A stretch of 37,914 nucleotides of DNA, from assembly GCF_002155905.1 (NCBI RefSeq), contig NZ_MUMF01000060.1, positions 1-37,914 of the forward strand, written 5' to 3'. Position 1 is the stretch's first letter. Every line of letters starts with the position of its first letter. A program made the position numbers and the translations under genes. The notes below the pieces were generated by a model, which was not told the origin of the DNA, made no database searches, and worked only from the letters and a program-made list of their open reading frames with translations. Positions 7,765 through 15,569 of the stretch are shown here, one piece after another. The DNA comes from Streptomyces tricolor (GTDB taxonomy: Bacteria > Actinomycetota > Actinomycetes > Streptomycetales > Streptomycetaceae).

Positions 7765-7955
7765 TGAAGACCTGCCATGAGTTCGACACCGTCCGTGCGG
7801 AGTACGAGCGGGAGATCGGCTTCATGCTCGCCCACTCCAAGCGGCACGAGGGCAGGCCGGCGGCGAAGTCGAGCGCAAAGCAGGCTGCCTCGACGAAGCA
7901 GCGGATGGCCCGGGCGCTCAGCACCCACGTCGGGCGCTGCCCCGAGTGCGGCTGA
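7764..7955 (+). CDS. 63-aa small protein ending in CPECG
   Basis: ATG 7764 overlaps the preceding TGA (TGATG). The product has a helical, charged N-terminus (MKTCHEFDTVRAEYEREIGF), a lysine-rich middle, and ends GRCPECG. Together with C4 this could make a small zinc site. There is no family I recognise. The tight overlap and GC-rich third codon positions support it as a real gene co-translated with the membrane protein. Confidence 0.6.
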   Translation: MKTCHEFDTVRAEYEREIGFMLAHSKRHEGRPAAKSSAKQAASTKQRMARALSTHVGRCPECG

Positions 7956-7992
7956 ACCGGTAAAGCCCCAGCTCAACGCCCTATCGGCAAAG

Positions 7993-8019
7993 GGTGGCCC
8001 GGCTCCGTGCCGGGCCACC
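7993..8019 (+). terminator. Hairpin between the small gene and the mobilisation genes
   Basis: Arms GGTGGCCCGGC (7993-8003) and GCCGGGCCACC (8009-8019) enclose a 5-nt loop with no T run. It could be a terminator or attenuator that separates the upstream genes from the mobilisation genes. Confidence 0.55.
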
Positions 8020-8041
8020 GCCCCGTTCCAGGAGACACGCA

Positions 8042-8278
8042 GTGATTTCGCGTCCCCCTCGCACTTCCGAGCCCACCGCCGCCGAGGCCAGCGCCTGGGC
8101 GGACGTCCTGGTCCGCCGACAGCTCCTCCACGCCGCCGTCCTCACGCCGACCGGCCAGTGGCTCGTCCAGAACCGGCCCGACGGACCCGTCCGCGTCCTC
8201 ACGGGACCGGCCGACGTCGTCGCGCTGGCCGCGACCATCCAGCACCACACCCGAACCATGAGGCCCGAAATCCGATGA
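8042..8278 (+). CDS. 78-aa hypothetical protein upstream of mobC
   Basis: Starts at GTG 8042 with AGGAG nine bases upstream and overlaps the mobC start (ATGA at 8275-8278). The sequence begins with ISRPPRTSEPTAAEAS and ends in a helical segment followed by HHTRTMRPEIR. It contains WLVQNRPDGPVRVL, which looks like a small beta element. Not recognised. Coupling to mobC suggests a relaxosome or regulatory accessory. Confidence 0.6.
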   Translation: MISRPPRTSEPTAAEASAWADVLVRRQLLHAAVLTPTGQWLVQNRPDGPVRVLTGPADVVALAATIQHHTRTMRPEIR

Positions 8279-8892
8279 CGAATCCCACCCAGACCGGCAC
8301 CACCCCGGAACCTGCTCGCAACTCCAACTCGGTCTCGGGGCGAGCAAGATGGAGGTTCGGACACTCCCCCGAGGGGGCAGTGTCCGAACCCGTCCCCGCC
8401 CCTGGGGTGGCGGGGCCCGACTGGCACCAGGGGGCGCCAGTCGGGAAGGCTGCGACCGAGGGCGGATCGCAGCCAAAAGCCGCCCACAAGGGGCGGCCGA
8501 AGGGGCGAGCTCGTCCGCGCGACAAGAAGCAGCGTCGCGCGCACAGCGTCCGCCTCAACCCGTCCGAACTCGCTCTCATCCAGGCCGGAGCAGACGCCGC
8601 CGGTATGAGCGTGGCGGGGTTCCTCGCCTACGCCGGGCTAGCCATGGCCCGCGACCAGTCCCGTACCGCCGTCGCCATCGCCACCGAACGCGACGTGCTC
8701 ACCGAACTGTTCGCGATGAGGCGGCAGCTCGGCTGGGCCGGCAGCAACCTCAACCAAGCCGCCAAGATCCTCAACTCCGGCGGTGACGTTCCCCAGCTGA
8801 CCCAGGTGATGGCCGACGTCCACCGAGCGGCCGACGCGGTGAGGATGGCTGCCGACAAGGTAGCCAACCGGCAGGCAGACGAGGCGCCTTGA
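8275..8892 (+). CDS. mobC: MobC-like relaxosome protein
   Basis: A 205-aa protein. The first about 80 residues are low-complexity and basic and are encoded by the hairpin cluster at 8354-8497. From about 85 on (RRAHSVRLNPSELALIQAGA, then AGMSVAGFLAYAGLAMA) it matches the ribbon-helix-helix start of MobC/relaxosome accessory proteins. The C-terminus has the family signature GSNLNQAAKILNSGG. MobC proteins bind oriT and help the relaxase nick it. The stop overlaps the relaxase TTG start (TTGA). The role is firm by family and neighbour; the long N-terminal extension is unusual. Confidence 0.88.
   Translation: MTNPTQTGTTPEPARNSNSVSGRARWRFGHSPEGAVSEPVPAPGVAGPDWHQGAPVGKAATEGGSQPKAAHKGRPKGRARPRDKKQRRAHSVRLNPSELALIQAGADAAGMSVAGFLAYAGLAMARDQSRTAVAIATERDVLTELFAMRRQLGWAGSNLNQAAKILNSGGDVPQLTQVMADVHRAADAVRMAADKVANRQADEAP
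8354..8497. other. Five consecutive hairpins inside mobC, candidate oriT
   Basis: Five perfect inverted repeats sit head to tail: 8354-8365/8379-8390 (12 bp, with an inner CCCCC/GGGGG stem), 8394-8400/8409-8415 (7 bp), 8416-8425/8436-8445 (10 bp), 8448-8455/8467-8474 (8 bp) and 8479-8485/8491-8497 (7 bp). They encode only the low-complexity MobC N-terminus, so protein constraint does not explain them. Position beside mobC and the relaxase suggests the transfer origin. Confidence 0.6.
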
Positions 8893-10628
8893 TTCCACAG
8901 ATCCACAAGCAGGGCAGCCACACCCTGGGCCTGCTGTACTACCTCTACGGCAAGGGAACCCACGAGGAACACGTAGATCCACATCTCGTCGCCTCCTTCG
9001 ACGGCATGTCGCCCGACCCCGGACGCGATGCGACAGCTACCAAGAAGGATCTCGGGCAACTGCTCGACCAGCCCCTCCATCTCCTTGCCGCGGATCAACG
9101 CCCCGACAAGCACGTATGGCACTGCTCAGTGCGCGCTGCGCCCGACGACCCGATCCTGACCGACGACCAGTGGGCGGACATCGCGCGCCGCATCGTCGCC
9201 GCCACAGGGATCGACCCGCGCGACGGCGCGGGCTGCCGCTGGGCCGCCGTGCGGCACGCTGACGACCACATCCACATCGTTGCCACCCTCGTGCGCGAAG
9301 ACGGCCGACGCCCCGACCACCACCGATCCGGTAAACGGGCGCAGGCCGAAGCCCGTCTCATCGAGAAGGAACTCGGGCTCCGGCAGGTCGCCCCCGGCGA
9401 CGGCACCGCCGCACAGCGGCCCACCAGTGCCGAACGGCACAAGGCCGAACGCCAGGGTCGCGAGCGCACCGCCCGCGAGGAGCTGCGCGAGACGGTACGG
9501 CGCGCGGTGTCCGGTGCCAGGAGTGACGAGGAGTTCTTCGACCGGCTCGCCGCCGCCGGCCTCCTGATCCGTAAGCGCGCCGCGCCCTCCGGAGACCTCC
9601 TCGGATACAAGGTCGCTCTGCCCGACGACCTCAACAAGGACGGCGAGCCGGTGTTCTACCCCGGCGCGCGCCTGGCCCCCGACCTGTCGCTGCCCCGCAT
9701 CCGGGAGCGCTGGTCCGGCGACACCTGGGCCGATCCGACTCCACGGCAGAAGGACACGGCCCGGACCGGGCCCGGCACCCCGGCCTCCGCCCGCCGCAGG
9801 ACGGCATCGGCCGCGGGGCAGGCCGTGCTCATCGTCGAGCACGGCGACGACGCGGTCGCCGCCGCCCACATCGCCGCCGCCGGCGAGGTCCTGGACGCGC
9901 TCGCGAAGACCTCCGCCGCACACACCCGCCGCGAACTGCGAGACGCCGCAACAGCGTTCGAGCGGGCCTCCCGCTCCCACGTACGCGCCGTACGCGGGCA
10001 CGACCGCGCGCTGCGGCAGGCCGCCCGCGACCTCGTCCACGGAGGGCCCGCCCTCGGCCGCGGTGAGGACGGTGCCACCACCGCGATGGCGATCGACATG
10101 CTGTTCTTCCTCATCACCGCCGCCGCCCACTGGCACGCGAGAAAGGGCCACGCCCAGCAGGCCGAAGCCGCCGCGCGGGCCGCCGAGCACCTGCGCACCG
10201 CCTACCAGGCCGCCGCCGCCCAGCCGCTCGGCGTGCTCTACCAGCGAGGCCGGCGTCTGAGCCGGCCGGTGCTCCAGCGGCAGACCGTGCTGCTGCGCGA
10301 GGCGCTGCCCCAACTCGCCGAGCAGATCCTCGCCGAGCCCGGGTGGTACGCCCTGGCCGCGACCATCGCGGACGCCGAAGCCGCCGGCCACGACCCGGCC
10401 GCCCTCCTGTCCGACGCCGCAGGGCGCCGTGAACTCGACACCGCGGACTCGGTGAGCGACGTGCTGGTGTGGCGGCTGCGGCGGACGGCCGATCTGCCCG
10501 CCGACGCCTCGCCCTTGTCCGAGAACGGCACCACAGGGCGCAAGTCCTCTACGCGCAGAACGGCGACCCGCCCCAACTCGCCCGGCAGGCACCGCAGCGG
10601 GGAGGAGACATCGGGCAAGACCCGGTGA
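8889..10628 (+). CDS. mobA: Relaxase/mobilisation nuclease
   Basis: A 579-aa protein from TTG 8889, coupled to mobC. The catalytic N-terminus shows a tyrosine cluster (LGLLYYLYGKG, residues 13-23) and the metal-binding histidine motif AVRHADDHIHIVATL (H123, H127, H129) of VirD2/MobA-type relaxases. These nick oriT, stay covalently attached through Tyr, and lead the strand to the secretion system. The part after about residue 300 is helical and Ala/Arg-rich (possibly for T4SS recruitment) and ends near GTTGRKSSTRR. The neighbouring MobC and the T4SS operon at 32210 onward fit a self-transmissible element. Confidence 0.9.
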   Translation: MIPQIHKQGSHTLGLLYYLYGKGTHEEHVDPHLVASFDGMSPDPGRDATATKKDLGQLLDQPLHLLAADQRPDKHVWHCSVRAAPDDPILTDDQWADIARRIVAATGIDPRDGAGCRWAAVRHADDHIHIVATLVREDGRRPDHHRSGKRAQAEARLIEKELGLRQVAPGDGTAAQRPTSAERHKAERQGRERTAREELRETVRRAVSGARSDEEFFDRLAAAGLLIRKRAAPSGDLLGYKVALPDDLNKDGEPVFYPGARLAPDLSLPRIRERWSGDTWADPTPRQKDTARTGPGTPASARRRTASAAGQAVLIVEHGDDAVAAAHIAAAGEVLDALAKTSAAHTRRELRDAATAFERASRSHVRAVRGHDRALRQAARDLVHGGPALGRGEDGATTAMAIDMLFFLITAAAHWHARKGHAQQAEAAARAAEHLRTAYQAAAAQPLGVLYQRGRRLSRPVLQRQTVLLREALPQLAEQILAEPGWYALAATIADAEAAGHDPAALLSDAAGRRELDTADSVSDVLVWRLRRTADLPADASPLSENGTTGRKSSTRRTATRPNSPGRHRSGEETSGKTR

Positions 10629-11056
10629 GCCTTGCGAGTGCCTGAGTGCAGTCTCAGCGCACCACCGAGAGCAAGGACACCGCCACCGCCGCGCTCGCCG
10701 CCCACGGCATGGCCGTACGCCACGACGGCCCCCGGCGGCGTGCGGGCCCACGCTGCGGAGTGGGAGCACGGGTGCGCACACAGGAGGGAAGAGAGTGGCG
10801 CAGGTGCCTCGAGTCGAGCGAGCAGGCGCCGCGAAGGTGGACGGCCGGAGAGCACGAGGTGCGTTCGGGCACACCCTGGGAACGTCACCGCGCAGTTCGG
10901 AGACACGCTCCGTGGCCAACTCGTCATCCCCTGCCCCGAGCGAGGAGATGCCCTGTGACCTGCGCGAAGGCGACTGTGGACTTTGTGAATTGAAACCGCC
11001 GGGGGCGTCGGGCACGATCATGAAGCGAGCAGGACGAGGCAAAGGAGGACGCCAGG
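10629..11056. other. Gap with possible gene remnant
   Basis: A frame from GTG 10646 starts with about 30 coding-like codons (MQSQRTTESKDTATAALAAH), then loses the GC3 pattern. The neighbouring frame ends in a plausible segment at 10958 (NVTAQFGDTLRGQLVIPCPE). This may be a small frameshifted or decayed gene, but the evidence is too weak to call it. The right end holds the leader of the next gene with AAAGGAGG at 11041-11048 and a TTGAAA near 10990 as a weak -35 candidate. Confidence 0.4.
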
Positions 11057-11500
11057 GTGTTTCACCGAACACGCCGCCGGACCAAGCAGCCCAGCGAGGC
11101 ACAACGCCAGTTCGCCGAGTTGCATGCGCGGCTGCAGAACCAGGTCCCGCCCGGGTTCGGGGTGCCGTCGGCCGAGGCGGAGCGCACCGAGCCGACCACC
11201 GTGGTGGACGACTTCCTTCCGCCGGAGCTGCGGGTGCCCAGCCACGACCAGCTCGACGGCAAGATGATGCCGTGGAAGCAGCCACTCGTCCTCGACGGTG
11301 AGATGGTCGCCTGCTCCGAGTGCGGCGCGTATCGGGACTGGCTCATCCTCTCCACCCGCGACCAGATCTGGTTGCGTTGCCGGGTCGGCCACCAGCAGCA
11401 GGAATCCCGCCTCGACACCGCCTGGTTCAACCGGAACTCCGGGCCGGCGGACGCGACGCACGCCACGTTCGAAGACTGCCTGCGCCACCTCGGGCACTGA
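11057..11500 (+). CDS. 147-aa protein with a zinc-ribbon-like segment
   Basis: Starts at GTG 11057, eight bases after a perfect Shine-Dalgarno AAAGGAGG. The N-terminus is basic (MFHRTRRRTKQPSEAQRQFA). The C-terminal half contains ACSECGAYRDWLILSTRDQ and WLRCRVGHQQQESR, spacing that suggests a C-x2-C...C-x3-H zinc site. It is not assigned to a named family. It lies alone between the relaxase and the lipoprotein gene and has its own leader, so it is probably transcribed separately. Confidence 0.7.
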   Translation: MFHRTRRRTKQPSEAQRQFAELHARLQNQVPPGFGVPSAEAERTEPTTVVDDFLPPELRVPSHDQLDGKMMPWKQPLVLDGEMVACSECGAYRDWLILSTRDQIWLRCRVGHQQQESRLDTAWFNRNSGPADATHATFEDCLRHLGH

Positions 11501-11579
11501 CCTCCACTCCTACGACCCCACCGGGCCCGCGGGCCCGCACTGACCACCCGTCGCCTAGCACCAAGGGGTCAGTTCCGTC

Positions 11580-12278
11580 ATGCGCGTTCGCGTCGCCACC
11601 ACCGTCTTCGGCATCACCGCCGCCCTCCTCGCCGTGCCCGCCTGCTCCACCGACACCACCGGCACCAAGCCCGGCACCGGCGCCTCCGCCCGTACCGGGA
11701 AGCCCGCCGACGCAGCCCAGCAGGCTGCTCCGCTCACGTCGGCCGCGCTGGAGACGCGGCTGCTCAACCAGGGCGACCTCGGCAGCGGCTACCTGCGCAA
11801 GCCGGAGCGCCCCACCCAGCACGACGACGTCACCGTCATCGGCTGCCCGGCCCTGAGCGAGCTGGGCGGCGACGCGGCAACCGGCGGCGGCACGCTCACC
11901 TTCCCACACAAGGCGAAGACGGCCTTCACCTACGGCGGCAGCTCCTCAGAGATCTCGGAGGAGCTGTACAGCGACAGCGCGGAGAAACTGTCCGACGGCA
12001 TCGGCTGGATCTTCGACGCCATGACCGGCTGCCCGACCTATCAGGTCGTCGTGGGTGGCACCCCGATCGACATGGCCTCGCAGAAGCTGCCGACACCCCA
12101 CGGCCTCGGTGACGAGCAGTGGAGCCAGCTCCTGACGTTCTCCACCGGAGGACGGAGCACCGTGGTCAAGCAGACCGCGATCCGCGACGGCAGCCTGCTG
12201 CTGATCGTCTCCGGCTCCCCGGCCCTCGTCGACCGCCACCTCGACAAGGCCCTCGCCAAGGCCACGGCAGCCGGCTGA
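11580..12278 (+). CDS. Secreted lipoprotein
   Basis: A 232-aa protein with a classic lipoprotein signal peptide: MRVRVATTVFGITAALLAVP followed by AC, lipobox LAVPAC with the modified Cys at residue 22. A Thr/Gly-rich linker follows to about 45, then a globular part with two cysteines (VIGCPAL and MTGCPTYQVV) that could form a disulphide. The mature domain resembles the sensor-type domains of actinobacterial lipoproteins, but I cannot name the family. On a conjugative element such proteins can be surface exclusion factors; that is speculation. A strong terminator follows. Confidence 0.8.
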   Translation: MRVRVATTVFGITAALLAVPACSTDTTGTKPGTGASARTGKPADAAQQAAPLTSAALETRLLNQGDLGSGYLRKPERPTQHDDVTVIGCPALSELGGDAATGGGTLTFPHKAKTAFTYGGSSSEISEELYSDSAEKLSDGIGWIFDAMTGCPTYQVVVGGTPIDMASQKLPTPHGLGDEQWSQLLTFSTGGRSTVVKQTAIRDGSLLLIVSGSPALVDRHLDKALAKATAAG

Positions 12279-12289
12279 CCGAACCCGAC

Positions 12290-12332
12290 GCACTGCTGCC
12301 CCCCGACCAAGATGGTCGGGGGGCAGCAGTGC
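12290..12332 (+). terminator. Strong terminator hairpin, 20-bp perfect arms
   Basis: The arm at 12290-12309 (GCACTGCTGCCCCCCGACCA) pairs perfectly with 12313-12332 around an AGA loop. It lies 12 bp after the lipoprotein stop codon and would also work on the other strand. Confidence 0.9.
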
Positions 12333-12565
12333 TGTGCGGCTCGCCACGCTGCACGGTCCAGCAGGTTCTTAACGGGACGTGAACCATGCTGCGAGTCCAC
12401 TCCCCATCGTCGTGACGAAGGCCGTGGCGACGGCCGCCACCAGCCAGAGCGAGATGCGTTGAACGATGACCTGCACTCCACCGCAACGGAGTTCAAGGGC
12501 TGGCTGCTGCTTCTCTTCGGTTCGAGGCATACGACTATTCAGCCGCACAGGAATGTGGCACCACT

Positions 12566-12664
12566 ACGCCAAAACGTGGCCACCTTGCCCCGCTTCAACG
12601 TGCCACCGATTACAACATGTTGAGCGGCACCGCCACGCCAAAGCGTGGCCACTTTGCCCCGCTT
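12566..12664. repeat. Pair of 30-bp direct repeats
   Basis: 12566-12595 and 12635-12664 match at 28 of 30 bases and share the core CGTGGCCAC followed by TTGCCCCGCTT. Partial GTGGCAC/GTGCCAC cores lie between and before them, and a 10-bp palindrome CAACATGTTG is at 12613-12622. They lie in a 420-bp non-coding gap (12333-12751) with no convincing gene. Possible protein-binding sites. Confidence 0.7.
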
Positions 12665-12751
12665 GAGACGGGCAGCCCCGACACCTTGTACTCGTCGCCG
12701 GGCCGCCCTCCTCCGACTCGATGGCTCGCCCGAGCCCCGGAGGGAAATGCC

Positions 12752-12787
12752 AGAAGCCCGGCCCCCATTCGGGAGGACCGGGCTTCT
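12752..12787 (-). terminator. Terminator of the minus-strand DUF317 genes
   Basis: AGAAGCCCGG (12752-12761) pairs with CCGGGCTTCT (12778-12787), 16-nt loop. It lies about 30 bp beyond the stop of the 12817-13635 gene. Confidence 0.7.
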
Positions 12788-12816
12788 TCCGTCGGGCTGA
12801 GGGGCGCCGTCGATCG

Positions 12817-13635
12817 CTACGCCGGCGCCCGCAGCAGTCGCTCCCGGGTGGCCTCGGGCAGCACCCGGCGCAGGACCGGTGCGGTCGAGCTGAGGGAGGC
12901 GCCGAAGGCTGCCACGAGGTCGTGCGGGACGCTGGAACCGAAGCTCGCCGCCCAAAGGCAGGGTGCGCCGAGCGCGGGCTCGGCCCATGCCTGCCATCCG
13001 GCCGGTCCCGCCTCATCGGCCTCGGTCGTCAGGGCGCGCGGGTCGGCGTCCTGGATGAGGGGCGGTACCTCGCCGAGGCTGATGTGCGAGGTGAACGTCG
13101 GGTCCGTCGCTGCCACGTGGGGCTGGTCGATGTCGCGGAGCCAGCCGTGTGCGGCGACGGTGTCGAGGACCAGCTCGGGGCCAGCGAGCGGCACGGCGGG
13201 CTGGTCTCGGGCGTCGAGCGCAACGAGGAAGTCGGCCACGGCCTCGCCGGGGACATCGGGAGTGAAGTAGGCCGACCATTGAGCGAGCGGGGTGTTCGTC
13301 TCGGCGCGGGTGGAGATCTGCCAGGCGATCGGCAAATCTCCCAGGTGGAACGGCTCGTCCGCCAGGCTCCACTGGGCCCATCGGAGGGTGTCGGGGCTGA
13401 TGTGCAGGACGGTACTGCGCAGGACCTGGCGGTCCTCCGGCGCCTCGTCGGGCTCGTGCCGTCCGCGGACGATCGTCAGGCTCGTCCAGCCCAGGCCGGC
13501 GAGCGTGTCGGCGACGGTGTCGTAGAGGCGCCCATCGTCACCGGCCAGATGCCGGGGACCGACCCAGAACGCGGGCTGGCCGCCGGGCGGAATGGACGGG
13601 TCGAGCGGGAAGTCGGGGTACAGGGGCGCCTCCAA
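12817..13635 (-). CDS. DUF317-domain protein, two copies of the domain
   Basis: A 272-aa protein. The only available start is TTG 13635, because an in-frame TAG lies six codons upstream (that TAG is the previous gene's stop). The sequence FWVGPRHLAGDDGRLYDTVADTLAGLGWTS fits the first DUF317 unit (about 20-130), and WLRDIDQPHVAATDPTFTSHI with GWQAWAEPALGAPCLWAASF the second. DUF317 proteins are abundant on Streptomyces chromosomes and mobile elements and have no known function. It forms a small minus-strand group with two further genes upstream. Confidence 0.8.
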   Translation of the reverse strand: MEAPLYPDFPLDPSIPPGGQPAFWVGPRHLAGDDGRLYDTVADTLAGLGWTSLTIVRGRHEPDEAPEDRQVLRSTVLHISPDTLRWAQWSLADEPFHLGDLPIAWQISTRAETNTPLAQWSAYFTPDVPGEAVADFLVALDARDQPAVPLAGPELVLDTVAAHGWLRDIDQPHVAATDPTFTSHISLGEVPPLIQDADPRALTTEADEAGPAGWQAWAEPALGAPCLWAASFGSSVPHDLVAAFGASLSSTAPVLRRVLPEATRERLLRAPA

Positions 13636-13650
13636 GGGCTCGGTGCGGGT

Positions 13651-13941
13651 CTAGTCGCCGCCGGCGCGGCGGCGGGGGCGGCGCGGGGGCGACTGGACGG
13701 GGCCCTGCCAGGTCAGGGCGACGGCGACCTCGGGCGGCAGATGGCCGAGCTGTGCGTCCTCGTCCCGCCCCTCGGCGAGGTAGACGACGGTCCGGCCGGC
13801 CTCGTCCACGGACTGCACGACCTGCGCCAGGCGGTGCGCCATCGGAAAGAACGGGTTCATGGCCTGGCGGACCGGAGCATCCCGGTCGCAGGCGGACAGC
13901 AGGTCGATGAGATCACCGACGGTCATCTCCGAGGACGTCAC
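13651..13941 (-). CDS. 96-aa hypothetical protein between DUF317 genes
   Basis: Starts at GTG 13941 with AGGAGG six bases upstream. The product (TSSEMTVGDLIDLLSACDRD, then MNPFFPMAHRLAQVV) reads as a small alpha/beta protein, with a beta strand TVVYLAEGR and an Arg/Pro-rich C-terminus. No named domain. The gene ends 15 bp before the next DUF317 gene. The pattern DLLSACD...MNPFFPMAH suggests a small conserved accessory that travels with DUF317 genes. That is inference. Confidence 0.7.
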   Translation of the reverse strand: MTSSEMTVGDLIDLLSACDRDAPVRQAMNPFFPMAHRLAQVVQSVDEAGRTVVYLAEGRDEDAQLGHLPPEVAVALTWQGPVQSPPRRPRRRAGGD

Positions 13942-14027
13942 GAACAGCCTCCTGGGGTGAGGGGAAACGGTGAGCGATGAAAGGGGCGGAAGCCCGACAG
14001 CCGGCCGGCCGCCCGCCAGAGTGAGGG

Positions 14028-14402
14028 CTACTCGTGGGCGCTTGGCTGTCGTACGCGACGTGAGGTCTCCAGCACGCGCGCCACAGCGGCGGCGACGATG
14101 TCGGCCGGCGTCTCGGTGTCGAACGACATGTGGTAGCCGCGCACCTTGGCCGTGCCGGTGACGGCGATCTTCCATCCCTCGCCGTCGGTGCCGGGGCGGC
14201 CGAGCGGGAACCAGCCGAGGTAGAAGCGGCCGTCCTTCGAGCTGACGTGCACGTCCGCGCGGTCGTCCACAATCAAGTGGAAGTCCTCTGCGGAGAACTG
14301 GTCCATGACGAGCGTGGGCTGGCCGGGGCCGAGCTGCCACTCGCGCAGCCGCAGGGCTTCGACGGTGGTAGAGAAACCGGGGCCGACGGGCGCTACGGTC
14401 AC
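14028..14402 (-). CDS. Single-domain DUF317-like protein
   Basis: A 124-aa protein from GTG 14402 with GAGAGGTGATTACCC upstream. The middle reads FHLIVDDRADVHVSSKDGRF, YLGWFPLGRPG and WKIAVTGTAK, matching the beta-rich DUF317 pattern found in its neighbours. It ends ADIVAAAVARVLETSRR, the usual helical end of the domain. It is the first gene of the three-gene minus-strand group, so the promoter should lie in the repeat-rich region just upstream (14403-14934). Function unknown. Confidence 0.7.
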   Translation of the reverse strand: MTVAPVGPGFSTTVEALRLREWQLGPGQPTLVMDQFSAEDFHLIVDDRADVHVSSKDGRFYLGWFPLGRPGTDGEGWKIAVTGTAKVRGYHMSFDTETPADIVAAAVARVLETSRRVRQPSAHE

Positions 14403-14934
14403 GGGTAATCACCTCTCTGACCTGGGGTTTCTTGCAAGGTCGTCTACGTTGACATGCCCTCGCCCGCGTTGGCCAGTCTTTCCGCGATCTTTCCTGTCTG
14501 CCCCCGGCGAACTGCTGTCCGTCGACAGCCAACCCAGTCCGGTCAAAGACTCCGACCTACGCGGACTGGGTTGACTGTCAAAGCCGGTCCTGCCGAACTG
14601 GGTGGCTCAGACCCGGCTGATCTGGGACGACTCGGTTGGATGGCAAGGATCGGCGCCGACTGGGTTCAATGGCAACGGACAACTGCTGTCCCTTGCCATT
14701 GTGGGATCTCAGGTTCCGTGACCGAATCTCACTACCAATGGCCCCAGTGGCCGATCGGCCGCAGTCCGAGACCGGTTGGTCAGACGGGCGCGGCATGGAT
14801 CAGACCTCGCCTAATAGGGGCTGTCCCCTAAGTGATGGTGTCCCGTCTCAGTGGTGTTCAGCCGATGCCGTTGAGAGCGAGCGAGTGCTGAGCGACAAAC
14901 CCGGTCGACGCGGATCAGTGCGGTACCAGATCAT
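14403..14934. other. Repeat- and hairpin-rich non-coding region
   Basis: No convincing gene. It holds an 11-bp inverted repeat CAACCCAGTCC (14530-14540)/GGACTGGGTTG (14563-14573) and degenerate GACTGGGTT-like repeats at 14564, 14595, 14629 and 14658 (spacing 29-34 bp). It also holds a hairpin at 14667-14701 (CAATGGCAA...TTGCCATTG plus inner GGACA/TGTCC) and a 12-bp palindrome GGCCGATCGGCC at 14749-14760. AGGGGCTGTCCCCT near 14816 resembles an insertion-sequence end. Candidate partition, origin or regulatory region. Confidence 0.6.
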
Positions 14935-15468
14935 GTGTTCATGCCCCTGAGAGAGACCCTTGCCCGAGTCGATGCAGACCTGGCCGCCGGCCGGGTGCCC
15001 GTCGCGCGCCAGCGTTTGCGCGGTCTCGTCTCGTCATTCCCGTACGACCTGACGCTCCGCCGGCGTCTGGCCGAGGTGTACCGGCTCTACGGCGACGCCG
15101 CCGAAGCCGGACGCTGGATGTACCTCGAAGAGGACCGCAACGCCGACGAGGCCGCCGCCTTCGAGGCGCGGTACGGGTCTCCCGGATGGCGGATGAAAGC
15201 CCTCGCCTGGCGCGGCCCCGAGGCGATGGCTGCCACCGCCTTCGCGGAGGGGCAGCTGGTCGCAGTGCGGACCGCCTGCGCCGAGGAGCTGGGGCACCCG
15301 GTCGACTGGGACGACCCCGCCTCCTACCGGGACGGCCTGGAGGAGAAGTACGAGGCGCCCGCCGAGCCGTGGACGGTCGGCGGTGTGCTGGCGGGCGTCG
15401 GCTGCCTGGTGGGGGCCCTTGCGTTCCTCGCGATCTGGGTGAATGGAGTCGTTGCCCTCTTCGACTGA
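14935..15468 (+). CDS. DUF6584-like protein with C-terminal membrane segment
   Basis: 177 aa from GTG 14935, with ATG 14941 two codons later as an equally good start. The N-terminus ETLARVDADLAAGRVPVARQ and FPYDLTLRRRLAEVYRLYGD, then AAEAGRWMYLEED, matches the TPR-like DUF6584 family of actinobacteria. The last 35 residues form one membrane helix (GVLAGVGCLVGALAFLAIWV). The function of the family is unknown. The gene is isolated, plus strand, between the repeat-rich region and IS remnants, and could be chromosomal-type cargo. Confidence 0.75.
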   Translation: MFMPLRETLARVDADLAAGRVPVARQRLRGLVSSFPYDLTLRRRLAEVYRLYGDAAEAGRWMYLEEDRNADEAAAFEARYGSPGWRMKALAWRGPEAMAATAFAEGQLVAVRTACAEELGHPVDWDDPASYRDGLEEKYEAPAEPWTVGGVLAGVGCLVGALAFLAIWVNGVVALFD

Positions 15469-15569
15469 CCAGGTCACCAGGGCCGGTGAGGAGCGCCGCT
15501 CAAGGTTCGGTGGGACCGTCCAGAACTGCCATGAGCGGGGTACCTGGCGACGAGTGAAATGATCTCGCG

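Noticed and set aside
9126..11285. 719-codon minus-strand open frame opposite the relaxase
   Set aside because: The plus strand carries the relaxase histidine motif and GC3 pattern; the minus frame is low-complexity and crosses two unrelated genes.
14815..14830. AGGGGCTGTCCCCT as the end of an insertion sequence
   Set aside because: It resembles known IS ends, but no matching inverted end or flanking duplication could be found around the nearby transposase remnant.
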